64,000 bases of DNA from Phycisphaerales bacterium (GTDB lineage: Bacteria; Planctomycetota; Phycisphaerae; Phycisphaerales; UBA1924), in assembly GCA_029260265.1 (NCBI GenBank), contig JAJDDO010000024.1, positions 186,001 to 250,000 on the forward strand, read 5' to 3'. Below, in pieces: positions 8,789 to 18,147 of the stretch (its first letter is position 1; every line of letters begins with the position of its first letter). The notes beneath the pieces were generated by a model. The model saw only the letters and a list, made by a program, of their open reading frames with translations. It was not told where the DNA came from and searched no databases. The translations under genes and the position numbers were made by a program.

Positions 8789-10252
8789 TCATCCGGAAGG
8801 AACTTGAATCTCTGGATTTGGGATCTGGAGGACAAGGATCAGTTGCTTGGTTGCCGCGTCGATGTGGGCGCTGAGTGTTGATGGCAGGCTCTGGGCGAGG
8901 GTTTGGGCGACGGCGAGCCCCATGCCGAAGCTGCCGGCGGATCGAGAGGGGTCCGCTTGCCAGAAGGGTTCAAAGATACGCTGAACCAATGACTCATCGG
9001 GCGATTCGGTCGTGTTTGAGAACCGGATCTCGATGGCGTCGTGGGCGCGGCAGCATGTGATTGTTGCGTCCGTGTTCGGGGTCGCGTAGCGTGCGATGTT
9101 TGAGATGAGATTGTTGATGATGCAGGTGACGACCTCGTGGTTTGATTTTATTGTGAGGAGATCGGGGGCGTTGATTTTCAAGCGGATCTGGTTCTCTTCG
9201 AGGGCGGAGCGGTGATTGGCTGCGGCGGCATTGATGGTGTCAACAATATTGAACTCGGTGGTTGAGTGTTGGGTGCGTGGTGATTGGCCGCGGGCGATGC
9301 TGAGCAGTTGTACGAGCAAGGATTCGACTTCAGCGGAGGCATCCACGACTTCTTTGAGCGCGGGTGCGGCGGAGCCGGTCTGGTTTTCGCGGAGGGCGAC
9401 CTCGGCGATGGTCCGGATCTCGGCGAGCGGTGTTCGCAGCTCGTGGGCTGCGGCGGCGGTGAATCGCTTTTCTTTGGCGAATGCCTCCGCGAGCCTGGCG
9501 AGCAGGTCGTTGATGCGGTGGGCGGAGTCCACGAGTTCGGTCGGCATGTGTGCGATATCGAGGCGCGCGTCGAGTGAGTGGGCGTCGATCGAGCGGATCT
9601 CTCGGTTCATTTGGTGCAGCGGGCGAAGCCCGTGGCGGACGGACAGAAGGATGACCAGAGGTATGATGAACGCGAGCATCGCTCCCATCGCGAGAAGCCA
9701 CCATCGAACCGCAGCGGTTGTCTGGAGCATTGGCTCTTTGGTCACCACGACGACAACGAGCCCGGCTGCGGAGTCGATCGGTTCGAGTTGGTGTGGATCG
9801 GTATCGTGATCTTCATCGTCGAGGTTCTCGTGTTCAAGCTCGAATCGAAGGGAGACCGCCCTGCCCGGGCGTCCATCAGGGAGGGGCATGTCCCAGTAGA
9901 GCGCGGAATCTGGTGGTTGGGTCTCGGGGTGGGTGATGATCGGATCGAGTTGGGACCGGGCTGACCATGTCAGCGAGGTGCCCGTGGAGGTATCGACCCA
10001 GAGTTGGAAGTGGGCTTCACTTTCGTCGCCTTCGAAGAGTGAGTTTCGATCCGCAGAATATTCGAACTCGATGATGTCTTCATCGATGTTGGTGAGTGAG
10101 GCGAGGGCGAGGGCGTGTGATTCGAGGGTCTGGTCGAGTTGATGGTGCATCATGGCCCGGACGCCGAAATAGACGCCTGCGCTCGCTGCCGCGACACTGA
10201 TGGTGAGCACTATGAGCGCGGTCAGCGCGATCTGATGGGCAATTGACTTCAT
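8789..10252 (-). CDS. Sensor histidine kinase, PmrB/QseC-like
   Basis: I take the ATG at 10252 (MKSIAHQIALTALIVL), which overlaps the regulator stop by ATGA; the track start adds 50 residues of regulator-gene antisense frame. The 487-residue protein has one N-terminal membrane helix, a periplasmic sensor of about 140 residues rich in Asp/Glu/His (HENLDDEDHDTDPHQLE), and a second helix (WWLLAMGAMLAFIIPLVILL). It then has a HAMP domain, an H-box (AAAAHELRTPLAEI), an N-box (IINNLISNIARYA) and a G-box (GSFGMGLAV). The acid/His-rich sensor suggests metal or cation sensing, which is inference. Its partner is the OmpR-type regulator immediately upstream. Confidence 0.9.
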   Translation of the reverse strand: MKSIAHQIALTALIVLTISVAAASAGVYFGVRAMMHHQLDQTLESHALALASLTNIDEDIIEFEYSADRNSLFEGDESEAHFQLWVDTSTGTSLTWSARSQLDPIITHPETQPPDSALYWDMPLPDGRPGRAVSLRFELEHENLDDEDHDTDPHQLEPIDSAAGLVVVVVTKEPMLQTTAAVRWWLLAMGAMLAFIIPLVILLSVRHGLRPLHQMNREIRSIDAHSLDARLDIAHMPTELVDSAHRINDLLARLAEAFAKEKRFTAAAAHELRTPLAEIRTIAEVALRENQTGSAAPALKEVVDASAEVESLLVQLLSIARGQSPRTQHSTTEFNIVDTINAAAANHRSALEENQIRLKINAPDLLTIKSNHEVVTCIINNLISNIARYATPNTDATITCCRAHDAIEIRFSNTTESPDESLVQRIFEPFWQADPSRSAGSFGMGLAVAQTLAQSLPSTLSAHIDAATKQLILVLQIPNPEIQVPSG

Positions 10253-10956
10253 CGCGGTCCTCCCGCGGATGATGGGTGTGCGGGTGCGTCGGGCTCGATG
10301 GTGTAACCGATTCCTCTGCGGGTGTGGATTATTTTTTCGATCCCCTCCGCCTTGAGTTTTTTGCGTACAGCGGAGACGGCGGAATCGATCGCGTTGCTCC
10401 ACGGCTGGCTCTCGCCGTTGTAGATATGCTCTTCGAGTTCGGCCCGGGTGACCACGGCGCCCGCACGCAGGGCGAGGTATTCGAGCAGGGCGTATTCTCT
10501 GCGGGGGAGGTCAAGGGGATGGTCTTGCACGCGTGCGCGTTTGGCGGCCATATCAATCTGCAGCTCGCCGATTTTGATGATCGGAGACATTGCATCGTGC
10601 AGTCGCCGGGCGAGCGCTTCGATGCGGGCCAGCAGTTCTTCGAAGGAGAACGGCTTGAGGAGATAATCGTCGGCGCCGGTGCGTAACCCGAGCACGCGGT
10701 CATCGACCGTGTCGCGGGCGCTCAAGATCAGCACCGGGGTATTGATCCCGCGGTTGCGGATCTCGGTGAGCATTTCGAGCCCCGACAGCTTTGGCATCAT
10801 GATGTCGAGCACGATGACATCGTAGTCGGAGGTCTGGGCGTGCACGAGCCCCTGCTGCCCATCGCAGGCGGTGTCTACAGCATACCCCTCAGCGGTCAGG
10901 CCTTTGGCAATCGCGGTTCGCAGGCGGACCGAGTCTTCGACAACAAGAATCCTCAT
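10249..10956 (-). CDS. OmpR/PhoB-family response regulator
   Basis: The start is placed at MRILVVED (10956) because GGAG lies seven bases upstream. The track's longer start uses an ATG that is itself part of that ribosome site. The 235-residue protein has a receiver (acidic VVEDS, phospho-acceptor Asp in VIVLDIMMPKLSG, Lys in LLKPF) and a winged-helix DNA-binding domain. The latter shows the family block LPRREYALLEYLALRAG and the C-terminal hairpin HTRRGIGYTIE. It should control genes in response to the kinase it overlaps. Cognate targets cannot be read from the window. Confidence 0.93.
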   Translation of the reverse strand: MRILVVEDSVRLRTAIAKGLTAEGYAVDTACDGQQGLVHAQTSDYDVIVLDIMMPKLSGLEMLTEIRNRGINTPVLILSARDTVDDRVLGLRTGADDYLLKPFSFEELLARIEALARRLHDAMSPIIKIGELQIDMAAKRARVQDHPLDLPRREYALLEYLALRAGAVVTRAELEEHIYNGESQPWSNAIDSAVSAVRKKLKAEGIEKIIHTRRGIGYTIEPDAPAHPSSAGGPR

Positions 10957-11065
10957 GTGCGTAGCGTACTCCATTCAGGGCCTGGCGAGAATATTTTTCT
11001 GTGATTCCATGGGCATTGGTGGGCAGCGGTGGTCGTGAAAAGATGAAGATTCGCAGGCATACTCA

Positions 11066-11887
11066 CTACTTGCGTAGTTCAGATTTCTCGCGCACCGATC
11101 TGGGGAGGGATCGGGTGATGATCTTTGCTGCGACCCAGCCTGCGAGCGCGCCTCCAAAGACATCGGATGCGTAATGGGCTCCCATCAGCATGCGGGTTAC
11201 GCCGCATCCCAGGGAGAGGAGCACCAGCCAGAACCGGAGTTCACGGAAGAAATAGGCGAGCATGAAGCATCCACCAAAGGCAACGGCGGTATGGCTCGAG
11301 GGGAAACCGAGGTTTTTTCCGGTTGCGTAGAAGCCGGAGAAGATGCCCCGGAACCGGTACCCGCCGTCTTGAAGCACGCCGTCGATCATGGGGCGTTCAC
11401 GCGCCACGATGAGTTTCACTGTTTCGGCGATGAGCCCGGCGAGCCCCGCCGAGAAGAGGACGGCTGTTCCGCGGTGTCGGTGTCGATCGTACACGATCAG
11501 CAGCAAGCCGACGGTGATCCAGGTGCCAAGGTACCCGAATAGGCGGAAGAACCAGTATGAATCGGAGCCAACGAGCCCGCGATCGGCTGGGACATAGATC
11601 AAATGCACGAGCGGGATGTCGATGAGGAGCGTGAGTGCAAAGCCTGCGCTTATCAATAGGAGAATCTTCGCCCGCGTGGTGAGTAGCTGCGGGGCTTGCT
11701 TCTCGATCGATCTGTTGTGCGTGTGTGCGAGTTTCAATGCAACGAGCGCCCGTCTGTTTGTTTTTTTGGGTGGTGGAATGTTCCGCCCTTCGGTGATCAA
11801 TGGATCAGCATACAGCGAGCCGGTCTTCAAACATGATGAGAGTATGACGGGGGGGTGGAATCTTGGATTGAGGGGCTGGTTGATCAC
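11066..11887 (-). CDS. PAP2-family membrane phosphatase
   Basis: The protein has the three PAP2 signature blocks in order: KLIVARERP (K-x6-RP), PSSHTAVAFG (PSGH-like) and CGVTRMLMGAHYASDVFGG (SR-x5-H-x3-D-like). About six hydrophobic helices surround them. Members hydrolyse lipid phosphates such as phosphatidic acid or undecaprenyl pyrophosphate at the membrane. The start is uncertain. The track start is a GTG at 11887 with a weak ribosome site, and its first 65 residues are polar and basic; a TTG inside that stretch could be the true start. The gene sits just beyond the hairpin terminator of the ABC operon and so probably has its own promoter. Confidence 0.85.
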   Translation of the reverse strand: MINQPLNPRFHPPVILSSCLKTGSLYADPLITEGRNIPPPKKTNRRALVALKLAHTHNRSIEKQAPQLLTTRAKILLLISAGFALTLLIDIPLVHLIYVPADRGLVGSDSYWFFRLFGYLGTWITVGLLLIVYDRHRHRGTAVLFSAGLAGLIAETVKLIVARERPMIDGVLQDGGYRFRGIFSGFYATGKNLGFPSSHTAVAFGGCFMLAYFFRELRFWLVLLSLGCGVTRMLMGAHYASDVFGGALAGWVAAKIITRSLPRSVREKSELRK

Positions 11888-11917
11888 TCATTGCACAGGA
11901 AGCATGTGTCAATAGTA

Positions 11918-11947
11918 AAAGACCCCGATCAATCGATCGGGGTCTTT
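11918..11947 (-). terminator. Rho-independent terminator of the ABC/lipoprotein operon
   Basis: A perfect 13-base stem (AAAGACCCCGATC / GATCGGGGTCTTT) with a four-base loop is followed on the minus strand by TTTTACTATT. It lies 90 bases after the stop of the lipoprotein gene at 12037. It is U-rich on both sides and could act in either direction. Confidence 0.85.
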
Positions 11948-12036
11948 GGCACAGGGGTGTGTTGATGCGCTCGCCTTCGCGGCTCAGTTGGTGTGGATCA
12001 GGAATCGGGTGCGGGCTTGATCATGCACTGTGTTGT

Positions 12037-12564
12037 TTAGCCGTCGGCGAGGTAGATCCCGGTTGCGCGGATGGTGAATACTTCATCGGTTGGGCGCGGG
12101 CCGACGGTGCCGATGAGGATGACTTCGTCGAGGGCTTCGAGGCCGGCGGCGATCGGGTTGACGGTGTTCTCTGTGATGAGTTGAACGGTCGCGGAGTTGT
12201 TGGTGATGGTCGACTTGGTCTCGCAGCAGTAATCCCAGGGTGTTGGGCACCCGTCATCGTCATGCTGACCGCAGTAATCAAGCCCGAGATCTACAATGGT
12301 GAAGATTGGGCTGTCTGCGCTGATGGGTGAATGCCGCCCGCCGATTCGTCCGCGGATGACCACGGTGTCTCCCTCTTTTCCGTTTGCTCTCGCTTGGGTG
12401 ATTGAGACCGCTCCCTCGGGGGCGTTGGTCAAGAGCCAGGCGTTTTGATCTGCTTGTTGAGCTGGCGTTGTGGTCTGGCTTGATTGCTCGGAGGTTGCTT
12501 GTTTGCATCCGGAGATGGCGAGAAGAAGCCCGGTTGCGGCGGTGAGGAGCAGGGTGCGGTTCAT
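12037..12564 (-). CDS. Small lipoprotein, OB-fold-like, unknown function
   Basis: The 175-residue product has a lipoprotein signal (MNRTLLLTAATGLLLAISGC) with lipobox AISG-C at residue 20 and a Ser/Thr/Gln-rich spacer. The mature part has strand-rich segments such as EGDTVVIRGRIGGR and VILIGTVG that resemble an OB-fold. A central Cys-containing loop (YCGQHDDDGCPTPWDYCC) has four cysteines and several acidic residues that could bind a metal or form disulfides. It is the last gene before the terminator and lies 49 bases after the second permease, so it is probably part of the efflux operon. I do not recognise a named family. Confidence 0.65.
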   Translation of the reverse strand: MNRTLLLTAATGLLLAISGCKQATSEQSSQTTTPAQQADQNAWLLTNAPEGAVSITQARANGKEGDTVVIRGRIGGRHSPISADSPIFTIVDLGLDYCGQHDDDGCPTPWDYCCETKSTITNNSATVQLITENTVNPIAAGLEALDEVILIGTVGPRPTDEVFTIRATGIYLADG

Positions 12565-12613
12565 GATGATCTCCTTGATCAGGTATGGGTATCAGTTTCA
12601 AGTTTACATACAT

Positions 12614-13786
12614 TCAGTGTGATTTGAGCGCCTCGGTAATCGGTAGGCGAAGACATCGGATTGCTGGCGGGATGGCTCCGATGAGCCCGACGAGCAGCCC
12701 GCCCAGGATGCCGATCAGCAGCACGGGGGCATCGATCGTGATGGCAAATGCGCCCATTGAAAATCGGATTGCGAGCCCGTTCAAGAGCAGAAGCCCGAGC
12801 GCGGCCCCGATGAGCGCGCCGCACGCGGAGGCGAATAGAGACTCTTCGGTGAGGTTCAGCACAATCGCACGCCTGGTGTACCCCAGGCTCTGGAGCATCC
12901 CGACTTCGCGGACGCGGGCGGCGAAGGCGGCGTACATGGTGTTGAGCCCGCCGAGGATCCCCCCGCTGGCGATCAGTGTTGCGGTGATGATGATCATGAT
13001 GCGGATGGGGCCGTAGAACGCGGCGATTGAAGCATAATAATCGCTCTCTCGCATCGCGGTGATCTCAAGATCGAGGCGGCTTTTGGCGAACAAATCGGCA
13101 TCGGCGAAAAGAGCATCCTCGAGCGTGATGAGCACGCAGGAGAGCGATGATTCGCGGTTGGTCGCGATCTGGAGATCGGTGAGCGGGATCCAGATCTCGG
13201 CGTTCATGACCGTGTTGGGGGCTGAGAATCGGGCGACGATGGTCCAGTCTCGATCGTCGAAGTACAGGGTCTGTCCGATTGCAAGCCGTTCGTCGGCGAG
13301 CCCGAGGCGCGTCGCGGCCAGTTGTCCGACCATGAGCTCGTCGAGCCCCTGGCGTGGGAGGTGCCCCTCGGTGATCTCGATTTCGGGATGGACGAGGAGC
13401 GCTTCTGTGCGGATACCGCGCATGACCGCGGGGTGGTCGGAATCATGCTGGGCGGATTCGCGCACGGGGAGGGCGGCGTGGATTTCCGGGGAGACATAGA
13501 GCACTCCTGCGCGTTGCTTGATCCCCGGGATGCTTGCGCCGGCGATGCCCGCGACGGAAGCGTCGATCTGGGAGCGTTCGACGCCTTCCTCGCTGCCGGT
13601 GCCGAGGATCATGATGTTTTCGTTGAGTGGTTTGTCTTGGGTGAGTGTGCGTTGCATACCGCGAACAAAGCCGCCGGCGGCGAGGATAAGCAGAACAACG
13701 AGCGTTGATCCAAGCAGCGACGCGAAGAGGCGCACGCGGCTGCGACCGAGATTCCTGAATGCGTATTGGAAGGGGAGCTGTCTCAT
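12614..13786 (-). CDS. ABC transporter permease, FtsX/MacB-like
   Basis: The 390-residue protein has the FtsX-type layout: one N-terminal membrane helix (RLFASLLGSTLVVLLILAAGGFV), a periplasmic domain of about 220 residues, and three C-terminal helices. The last set includes IMIIITATLIASGGILGGLNTMYAAFAARVREVGMLQSLGY, and RVREVGMLQSLGYTRR is the cytoplasmic loop typical of the family. It lies ten bases after the other permease gene, so a heterodimeric transporter is likely. Such complexes usually move lipids, peptides or antibiotics between the inner membrane and periplasm rather than importing solutes. Confidence 0.88.
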   Translation of the reverse strand: MRQLPFQYAFRNLGRSRVRLFASLLGSTLVVLLILAAGGFVRGMQRTLTQDKPLNENIMILGTGSEEGVERSQIDASVAGIAGASIPGIKQRAGVLYVSPEIHAALPVRESAQHDSDHPAVMRGIRTEALLVHPEIEITEGHLPRQGLDELMVGQLAATRLGLADERLAIGQTLYFDDRDWTIVARFSAPNTVMNAEIWIPLTDLQIATNRESSLSCVLITLEDALFADADLFAKSRLDLEITAMRESDYYASIAAFYGPIRIMIIITATLIASGGILGGLNTMYAAFAARVREVGMLQSLGYTRRAIVLNLTEESLFASACGALIGAALGLLLLNGLAIRFSMGAFAITIDAPVLLIGILGGLLVGLIGAIPPAIRCLRLPITEALKSH

Positions 13787-13796
13787 GGAGAATACC

Positions 13797-14948
13797 TCAT
13801 GCGGCCCTGAAACATGCGGCGATTTCGCGCCTTGATGCCTGCCATGCCGGTACGAGCCCGGCGACGACTCCGATCAATCCGCACACCGCCATGCCCCAGA
13901 GGAGCAGCGAGGTGCTGGCAACAATGGGGATGGTGGTTCCTTCTACTGAGAGGGCGAAGCTCCCGTATCGGGCGACGATAATGGCTGCAACCGCGCCCAT
14001 GGCGCCACCTAAAACGGAGAGGAGTACGCCCTCGACCACAATCAACGCTGCGACGAGGCGTCCGGAGTACCCGAGTGTCTGCAGCACCGCGTGCTCGGAG
14101 ACCCTGCTCTGCACGCCGAGGATGATCGAGTTGGCGACGAGGGCCATGACCGCGGCGAGGCATCCGAGACCGAGCCAGCGTGCGAACCCAACGAGCTCGA
14201 TGATGTCATCGGCGACGCGCCCGATGAAGGCTTTTTCGGTGAAGGTGGCGGTGGGTTCTTGGGCGGTGCTGAAGAGTTCGTCGATGTCCTTGGCGACGCG
14301 ATCGAGCTGGGAAGAATCGGTGACCTTCACATTGAACTGGGTCACGATACCGAGCTGATCTCGCCCGGCGAGCTGGACGAACTCGAGCGCGGTGTAGGCG
14401 ACATTCTGGTCTTGCGGGTTTGGCGAACGGACAACGCCGGCGACATACGCGGTGATCCCGGCGGCGTCGAACATCATTCCGGGCTTGAGTCCTCGGCGTT
14501 GGGCGAGGGTTTCACCGAGGAGCGCGGCGTCCGTCCTTGAGTACCATTCATCGATCGATCCATCCATGATGGTCATCTTTGAGCCTGGGCCTTGCATGAA
14601 CTCGTGCCTCTGGACACCCCGGAAGGTAACGACATCAAGGCTTGTTCTGCAGTTGGAGACGACGATCTTCATCGGGGTTGCGTTCTCTACGCCTGCGATG
14701 CGTTCTATGCGAGATTGATAGTCCTGCGGCAGCTGGCTGGTTGCGGGGCAGTAACGGTCTTCGCGATAGACAACGAGGGTTGTGTCGTTCGCGGTGGCGG
14801 TGGTCGCGATGGTGACACCTTGGTTCATTGCCTGGACTGAGGTGAACAGGAACATGGCGATCGCGATTCCCAGGATAGTGAGCAGGGAACGGACCGGGTT
14901 CCGCATGATCTGCTTGAGCACATAGGGGAGGCAGTTGAGGGTGTTCAT
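13797..14948 (-). CDS. ABC transporter permease, FtsX/MacB-like
   Basis: This 383-residue protein has the same topology as the next gene: helix one (SLLTILGIAIAMFLFTSVQAM), a large periplasmic domain, then three helices with the coupling loop SRVSEHAVLQTLGYSGR. Its start overlaps the ATPase stop by ATGA, which supports stoichiometric production of ATPase and permease. The two permeases are clearly paralogous but divergent, fitting a heterodimeric exporter with the HlyD-type adaptor encoded upstream. Confidence 0.88.
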   Translation of the reverse strand: MNTLNCLPYVLKQIMRNPVRSLLTILGIAIAMFLFTSVQAMNQGVTIATTATANDTTLVVYREDRYCPATSQLPQDYQSRIERIAGVENATPMKIVVSNCRTSLDVVTFRGVQRHEFMQGPGSKMTIMDGSIDEWYSRTDAALLGETLAQRRGLKPGMMFDAAGITAYVAGVVRSPNPQDQNVAYTALEFVQLAGRDQLGIVTQFNVKVTDSSQLDRVAKDIDELFSTAQEPTATFTEKAFIGRVADDIIELVGFARWLGLGCLAAVMALVANSIILGVQSRVSEHAVLQTLGYSGRLVAALIVVEGVLLSVLGGAMGAVAAIIVARYGSFALSVEGTTIPIVASTSLLLWGMAVCGLIGVVAGLVPAWQASRREIAACFRAA

Positions 14949-15649
14949 ACTCCGGCCTCCTGCCGTTGGGCGGTGGACTGCTCGACGAGGCGGCCCTTGT
15001 CGAGGTGGAGGGTTCGCTGTGCGTATTGCGTGGTTTTGGGGTCGTGGGTGACCATGATGATGGTTTTTCCGAGTTCTTGATTGAGAGTCTGCAGCAGCTG
15101 CATGACCGCGTGAGCGGATGGTTTATCTAGGTCGCCGGTTGGTTCGTCGGCGACGATGATATCGGGATCGGTCACGATGGCACGAGCGATCGCGACGCGT
15201 TGTTCTTGCCCGCCGGAGAGTTGCCGTGGGAAGTGATCGCTGCGGTCATCGATTGCGACGCGCTGGAGTGCGGTCGTGATGCGCCGGTGGCGTTCGGCTC
15301 GGCTGAGTTTGTGCAAGAGCAGTGGGAGTTCGACATTCTCGTATGCGGTGAGCACCGGGACGAGGTTGTAGAGCTGGAAGACATACCCGACATGTGTTGA
15401 TCGCCAAGCCGCGAGTTGATTCCGTGAGAGTGTGCCGATATCGGTCCCGTCGATGCTGAGCGAGCCTTGCGTGGGGGAGTCGATCCCGGCGATGAGATTG
15501 AGGAGCGTGGTCTTCCCGCTTCCGCTGGGGCCCATGAGCGCAAGGAAGTCCCCTCTCGGAATATCGAGATCGAGCCCATCGAGCGGGCGGATGGTTGTCT
15601 CACCTTTTTGGTATTCTCTGGTGAGTTGTTTGCATGTGATGAAACTCAT
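14945..15649 (-). CDS. ABC transporter ATP-binding protein (LolD/MacB type)
   Basis: The start at [13 protein letters not shown] (15649) has AAGGAG eight bases upstream; the longer track frame overlaps the adaptor gene. The 234-residue ATPase has Walker [11 protein letters not shown]-loop [10 protein letters not shown], signature [15 protein letters not shown], Walker [14 protein letters not shown] and the switch His in IIMVTHD. This is the short single-domain class that partners FtsX-like permeases. It overlaps the adaptor stop and the permease start by ATGA on both sides. It should hydrolyse ATP to drive mechanical extrusion through the paired permeases. Confidence 0.93.
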   Translation of the reverse strand: MSFITCKQLTREYQKGETTIRPLDGLDLDIPRGDFLALMGPSGSGKTTLLNLIAGIDSPTQGSLSIDGTDIGTLSRNQLAAWRSTHVGYVFQLYNLVPVLTAYENVELPLLLHKLSRAERHRRITTALQRVAIDDRSDHFPRQLSGGQEQRVAIARAIVTDPDIIVADEPTGDLDKPSAHAVMQLLQTLNQELGKTIIMVTHDPKTTQYAQRTLHLDKGRLVEQSTAQRQEAGV

Positions 15650-17217
15650 GATTCGGCTCCTTGCGCAGGGCTCAATCGCACGCGTTCGCCTTGAACGCAT
15701 CCGATGGGGTCTGCGGCGATTATCGCGCCGGGTTGCAGTTGTCCTCGGACGGTGGTCCAGTCGCCCTGTGTTTCGATGGTTGTTACGGGGACGGGCTGGA
15801 GCACGCCGCGGGCGTTGTTGCGATCGATGATCTGCCACACTCTCGGCGTGTCGCTCGTGCCATCGATCGCGGCGCGTGGGACGCGCACGGTTTGGTCTGT
15901 GGGCTCGGTGTTCTGACTGGTTGATGTGCCCGTGCTTGCATTGTCGGGCATGAACTTCACACGCGTGAGCATCTCTGGGCGGAGCAACGGATCAGGATCA
16001 ATCACGCGGACCTTTACTTGGAGCGTGTTCTTTTGCAGATCTGCCTCGTGGGTGATGCGGAGCACTTCTCCGACGAATGTGCGATCCGCAAGCACCTCGA
16101 CGACGACCTCGCAATGCTGCCCGAGGTACACCTCTGATGCGTCGGCGAGGGGGACATCGACGCGGACCTGGAGCTTCGACGGATCGTACAGGTGAGCGAT
16201 ATGAGCTGAGTGCGGTGCGTCCATCATCCGAACGACCTTGTCTCCGGGGGCTTTGAGGCGGCGTTGGATGTAGCCCGAGATCGGAGCTTTGATCGTCATG
16301 CGATCGAGCTCGAGCTTGGATTCATCGCGTTGGGCTTGGCGGAGTGCTGTCAACGCTTGGGCATGATCGAGCGATGCCCGTGAGGCATCGAGGCGGGCGC
16401 GGTCGTCGATCCTGAGTTCCAGAGCACGCTCGGAGGCGTGCAGATCGGATCGGATCCGGGTGATTGCGGAACGGAGGATGGGTTCTCGCCCTTGGATTGC
16501 TTCTCGGCGGGCTTGCTGGGCGATGGTTCGCTCGCGAGCGGTGATCAACTCGATCTCTGCGGCGGCGTCTGCATTGAATGCTTGCTCGATGGTGTTGAGT
16601 TCTTCTTGGGCCTGCACGAGCATGGCTTCTTCGACGCGGATTAATGCCGAGAGTTGAGCGAGTTCTGCTTGGCTTTCCTCCAGCGATGCACGCCCGCTCG
16701 AGACAGCACGCTCGAGCTCATATGGAGCGGCCCAGTTTTGTTCTGCGGCGCTCAGTGCTGCGCGGGCTTCAGCGAGCGTTGCGTGAGCGCGCAAGAGTTC
16801 TGCTTCATCGCGTGCGAGTCGAAGCTTCGCGTCGTCGTCGACCATGCGGGCGAGGACATCGCCGGATTGGACATGATCGCCCTCGAGTGCGAGTATCTCT
16901 TCGACCACGCCATCGGCGAGGGCGGTGGCGGCGGTGTAGAAGGGTTCGGCTTCGAGCCATCCGGCTGCTTGCACGGTTCGGGTACTCTTGGGGGGTGTGG
17001 CATGGGTAGTTGATGGGTTTGAATCGGGTGCGGGCGCCGAGTGCTGCACATGCACGGCTTGGGCGATGTCGATGGACCGGCTCGGGCGGACCACGGGCCA
17101 CAGGCTCCAGAGCATCAGGACCAGAGTGCACGCAAAGACCGCCGATGGGATTATCACAGGCACGAGGGCGCGTTTCGGCAGGGCAGCCGATGCGCGCGGA
17201 TTTGGTATGGTTGTCAT
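15646..17217 (-). CDS. HlyD-family membrane fusion (adaptor) protein
   Basis: The 523-residue protein begins with a single membrane helix (VIIPSAVFACTLVLMLWSL). It then shows half of a lipoyl/barrel-sandwich motif (ATALADGVVEEILALEGDHVQSGDVLARM), a long Ala/Glu/Arg-rich coiled-coil hairpin of about 180 residues, and the returning lipoyl half (IKAPISGYIQRRLKAPGDKV). Beta-barrel domains complete it. It should bridge the ABC permeases to the outer membrane or periplasm as in MacA-type pumps. GGAG lies upstream of the ATG at 17217. The coiled coil is longer than in MacA, suggesting a longer reach. Confidence 0.88.
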   Translation of the reverse strand: MTTIPNPRASAALPKRALVPVIIPSAVFACTLVLMLWSLWPVVRPSRSIDIAQAVHVQHSAPAPDSNPSTTHATPPKSTRTVQAAGWLEAEPFYTAATALADGVVEEILALEGDHVQSGDVLARMVDDDAKLRLARDEAELLRAHATLAEARAALSAAEQNWAAPYELERAVSSGRASLEESQAELAQLSALIRVEEAMLVQAQEELNTIEQAFNADAAAEIELITARERTIAQQARREAIQGREPILRSAITRIRSDLHASERALELRIDDRARLDASRASLDHAQALTALRQAQRDESKLELDRMTIKAPISGYIQRRLKAPGDKVVRMMDAPHSAHIAHLYDPSKLQVRVDVPLADASEVYLGQHCEVVVEVLADRTFVGEVLRITHEADLQKNTLQVKVRVIDPDPLLRPEMLTRVKFMPDNASTGTSTSQNTEPTDQTVRVPRAAIDGTSDTPRVWQIIDRNNARGVLQPVPVTTIETQGDWTTVRGQLQPGAIIAADPIGCVQGERVRLSPAQGAES

Positions 17218-17233
17218 TGGGACTCCAGGATTT

Positions 17234-17286
17234 CAGTGTGATGGATGCACTCGGCGCGCACAAGAGCGCGCCGCCGGCTCACACTG
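17234..17286 (-). other. Nested intercistronic hairpin
   Basis: An inner stem GGCGCGC/GCGCGCC with a six-base loop sits inside an outer CAGTGTGA/TCACACTG pairing, between the Cys-rich protein gene and the adaptor gene. There is no U-tract on the minus strand after the outer stem, so it looks more like an RNA-stability or attenuation structure than a plain terminator. Confidence 0.5.
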
Positions 17287-17662
17287 TCCTGGGAGGGCGC
17301 TTCAGGCGAAGCAGATGCGGATGTCCAAGATCAATCTGGATGCATGGCGACAACACCGAGGTGACCCGGAACGAGCGTTGGAGCCTGTTCGGCGTGGGCA
17401 ACGCGAATGCTGGGTGTGCGGTGGTCACACAGCAGGTCATCGGGCAATCGTCATCATCGCAGGGCGCGGTGGGCTCGGGTTGGTCGTCCTCGGTCTGTTC
17501 CGATGACAATGAGCAGCACCGGTCGATGGGCTGGGCTTGGTCCACATTCGTTGCGAAAGTATCTTGGTCAGTACAACAGCAGTCGCGATCCGATAATCCG
17601 AACCCGCTGAGCGGCAGGGCGACCAGAGCGTTGACAAGCAGGATGACGACGAAGAGCCGCAT
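17279..17662 (-). CDS. Small cysteine-rich exported protein
   Basis: The product is 127 residues if started at the ATG at 17662, where a signal-like helix begins (MRLFVVILLVNALVALPLSG); the track uses a GTG five codons earlier. The mature protein is rich in cysteine and acid: DRDCCCTD, DRCCS and CDDDDCPMTCC, nine cysteines in about 60 residues. That spacing suggests metal binding or multiple disulfides. I do not recognise the family. It is 61 bases upstream of the adaptor gene in the same direction, so it may be a periplasmic metal or copper-handling accessory of that export operon; this is inference. Confidence 0.55.
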   Translation of the reverse strand: MRLFVVILLVNALVALPLSGFGLSDRDCCCTDQDTFATNVDQAQPIDRCCSLSSEQTEDDQPEPTAPCDDDDCPMTCCVTTAHPAFALPTPNRLQRSFRVTSVLSPCIQIDLGHPHLLRLKRPPRTV

Positions 17663-18147
17663 GAGGGTAGTATACACTTTGATCGCTCAGATGCGAATAA
17701 AAAAGAGCCCGGGGACTGGTGATTTGCCCTCTTGTGAGTTCCCACGAAAGGGATCCAGTTGCCTTTGGGTGGCTCGATTCGGGCAGATGCTCCATGATTT
17801 CTGATCCAAGGACGCTCGCTGATGCCGAAACTTCAGTCGATAACGCATGGGTGTGATCGGATTCGCAGAGCACCTCGTCACAGGACTTGGTAGAGCGCTG
17901 AGTGTCGCGGTGCTCTTTCGGTGAACGAGTGTGCGTTACTTGATTCCGAACGCTTCACGGATCTGGCGGGTGCGGGTTTATCGGCACCGTCTACTCGGCA
18001 GATGTTGGAGTAGCGTGTTCTGGAGGGCATTTCTCTGTTCATCGGAGTTCCTCGTTGGATTCGTTCATGGTTTGCAGGAACGCGCGAGTCCGAACAAGTA
18101 CAATCGTGGCGTGAGGGTGGTCGTTTTCATAGATGAAAGGGGTTGGA
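17663..18147. other. Intergenic region, no gene seen
   Basis: This 485-base divergent region between the Cys-rich protein gene and the ZntB-like gene has no supported ORF. Promoters for both directions are expected here, but no clear -10/-35 pair or riboswitch-like fold was identified. Confidence 0.5.

Noticed and set aside
17700-17770. Rho-independent terminator near the CTCTTTTTT tract
   Set aside because: The bases before the T-run do not form a convincing stem.
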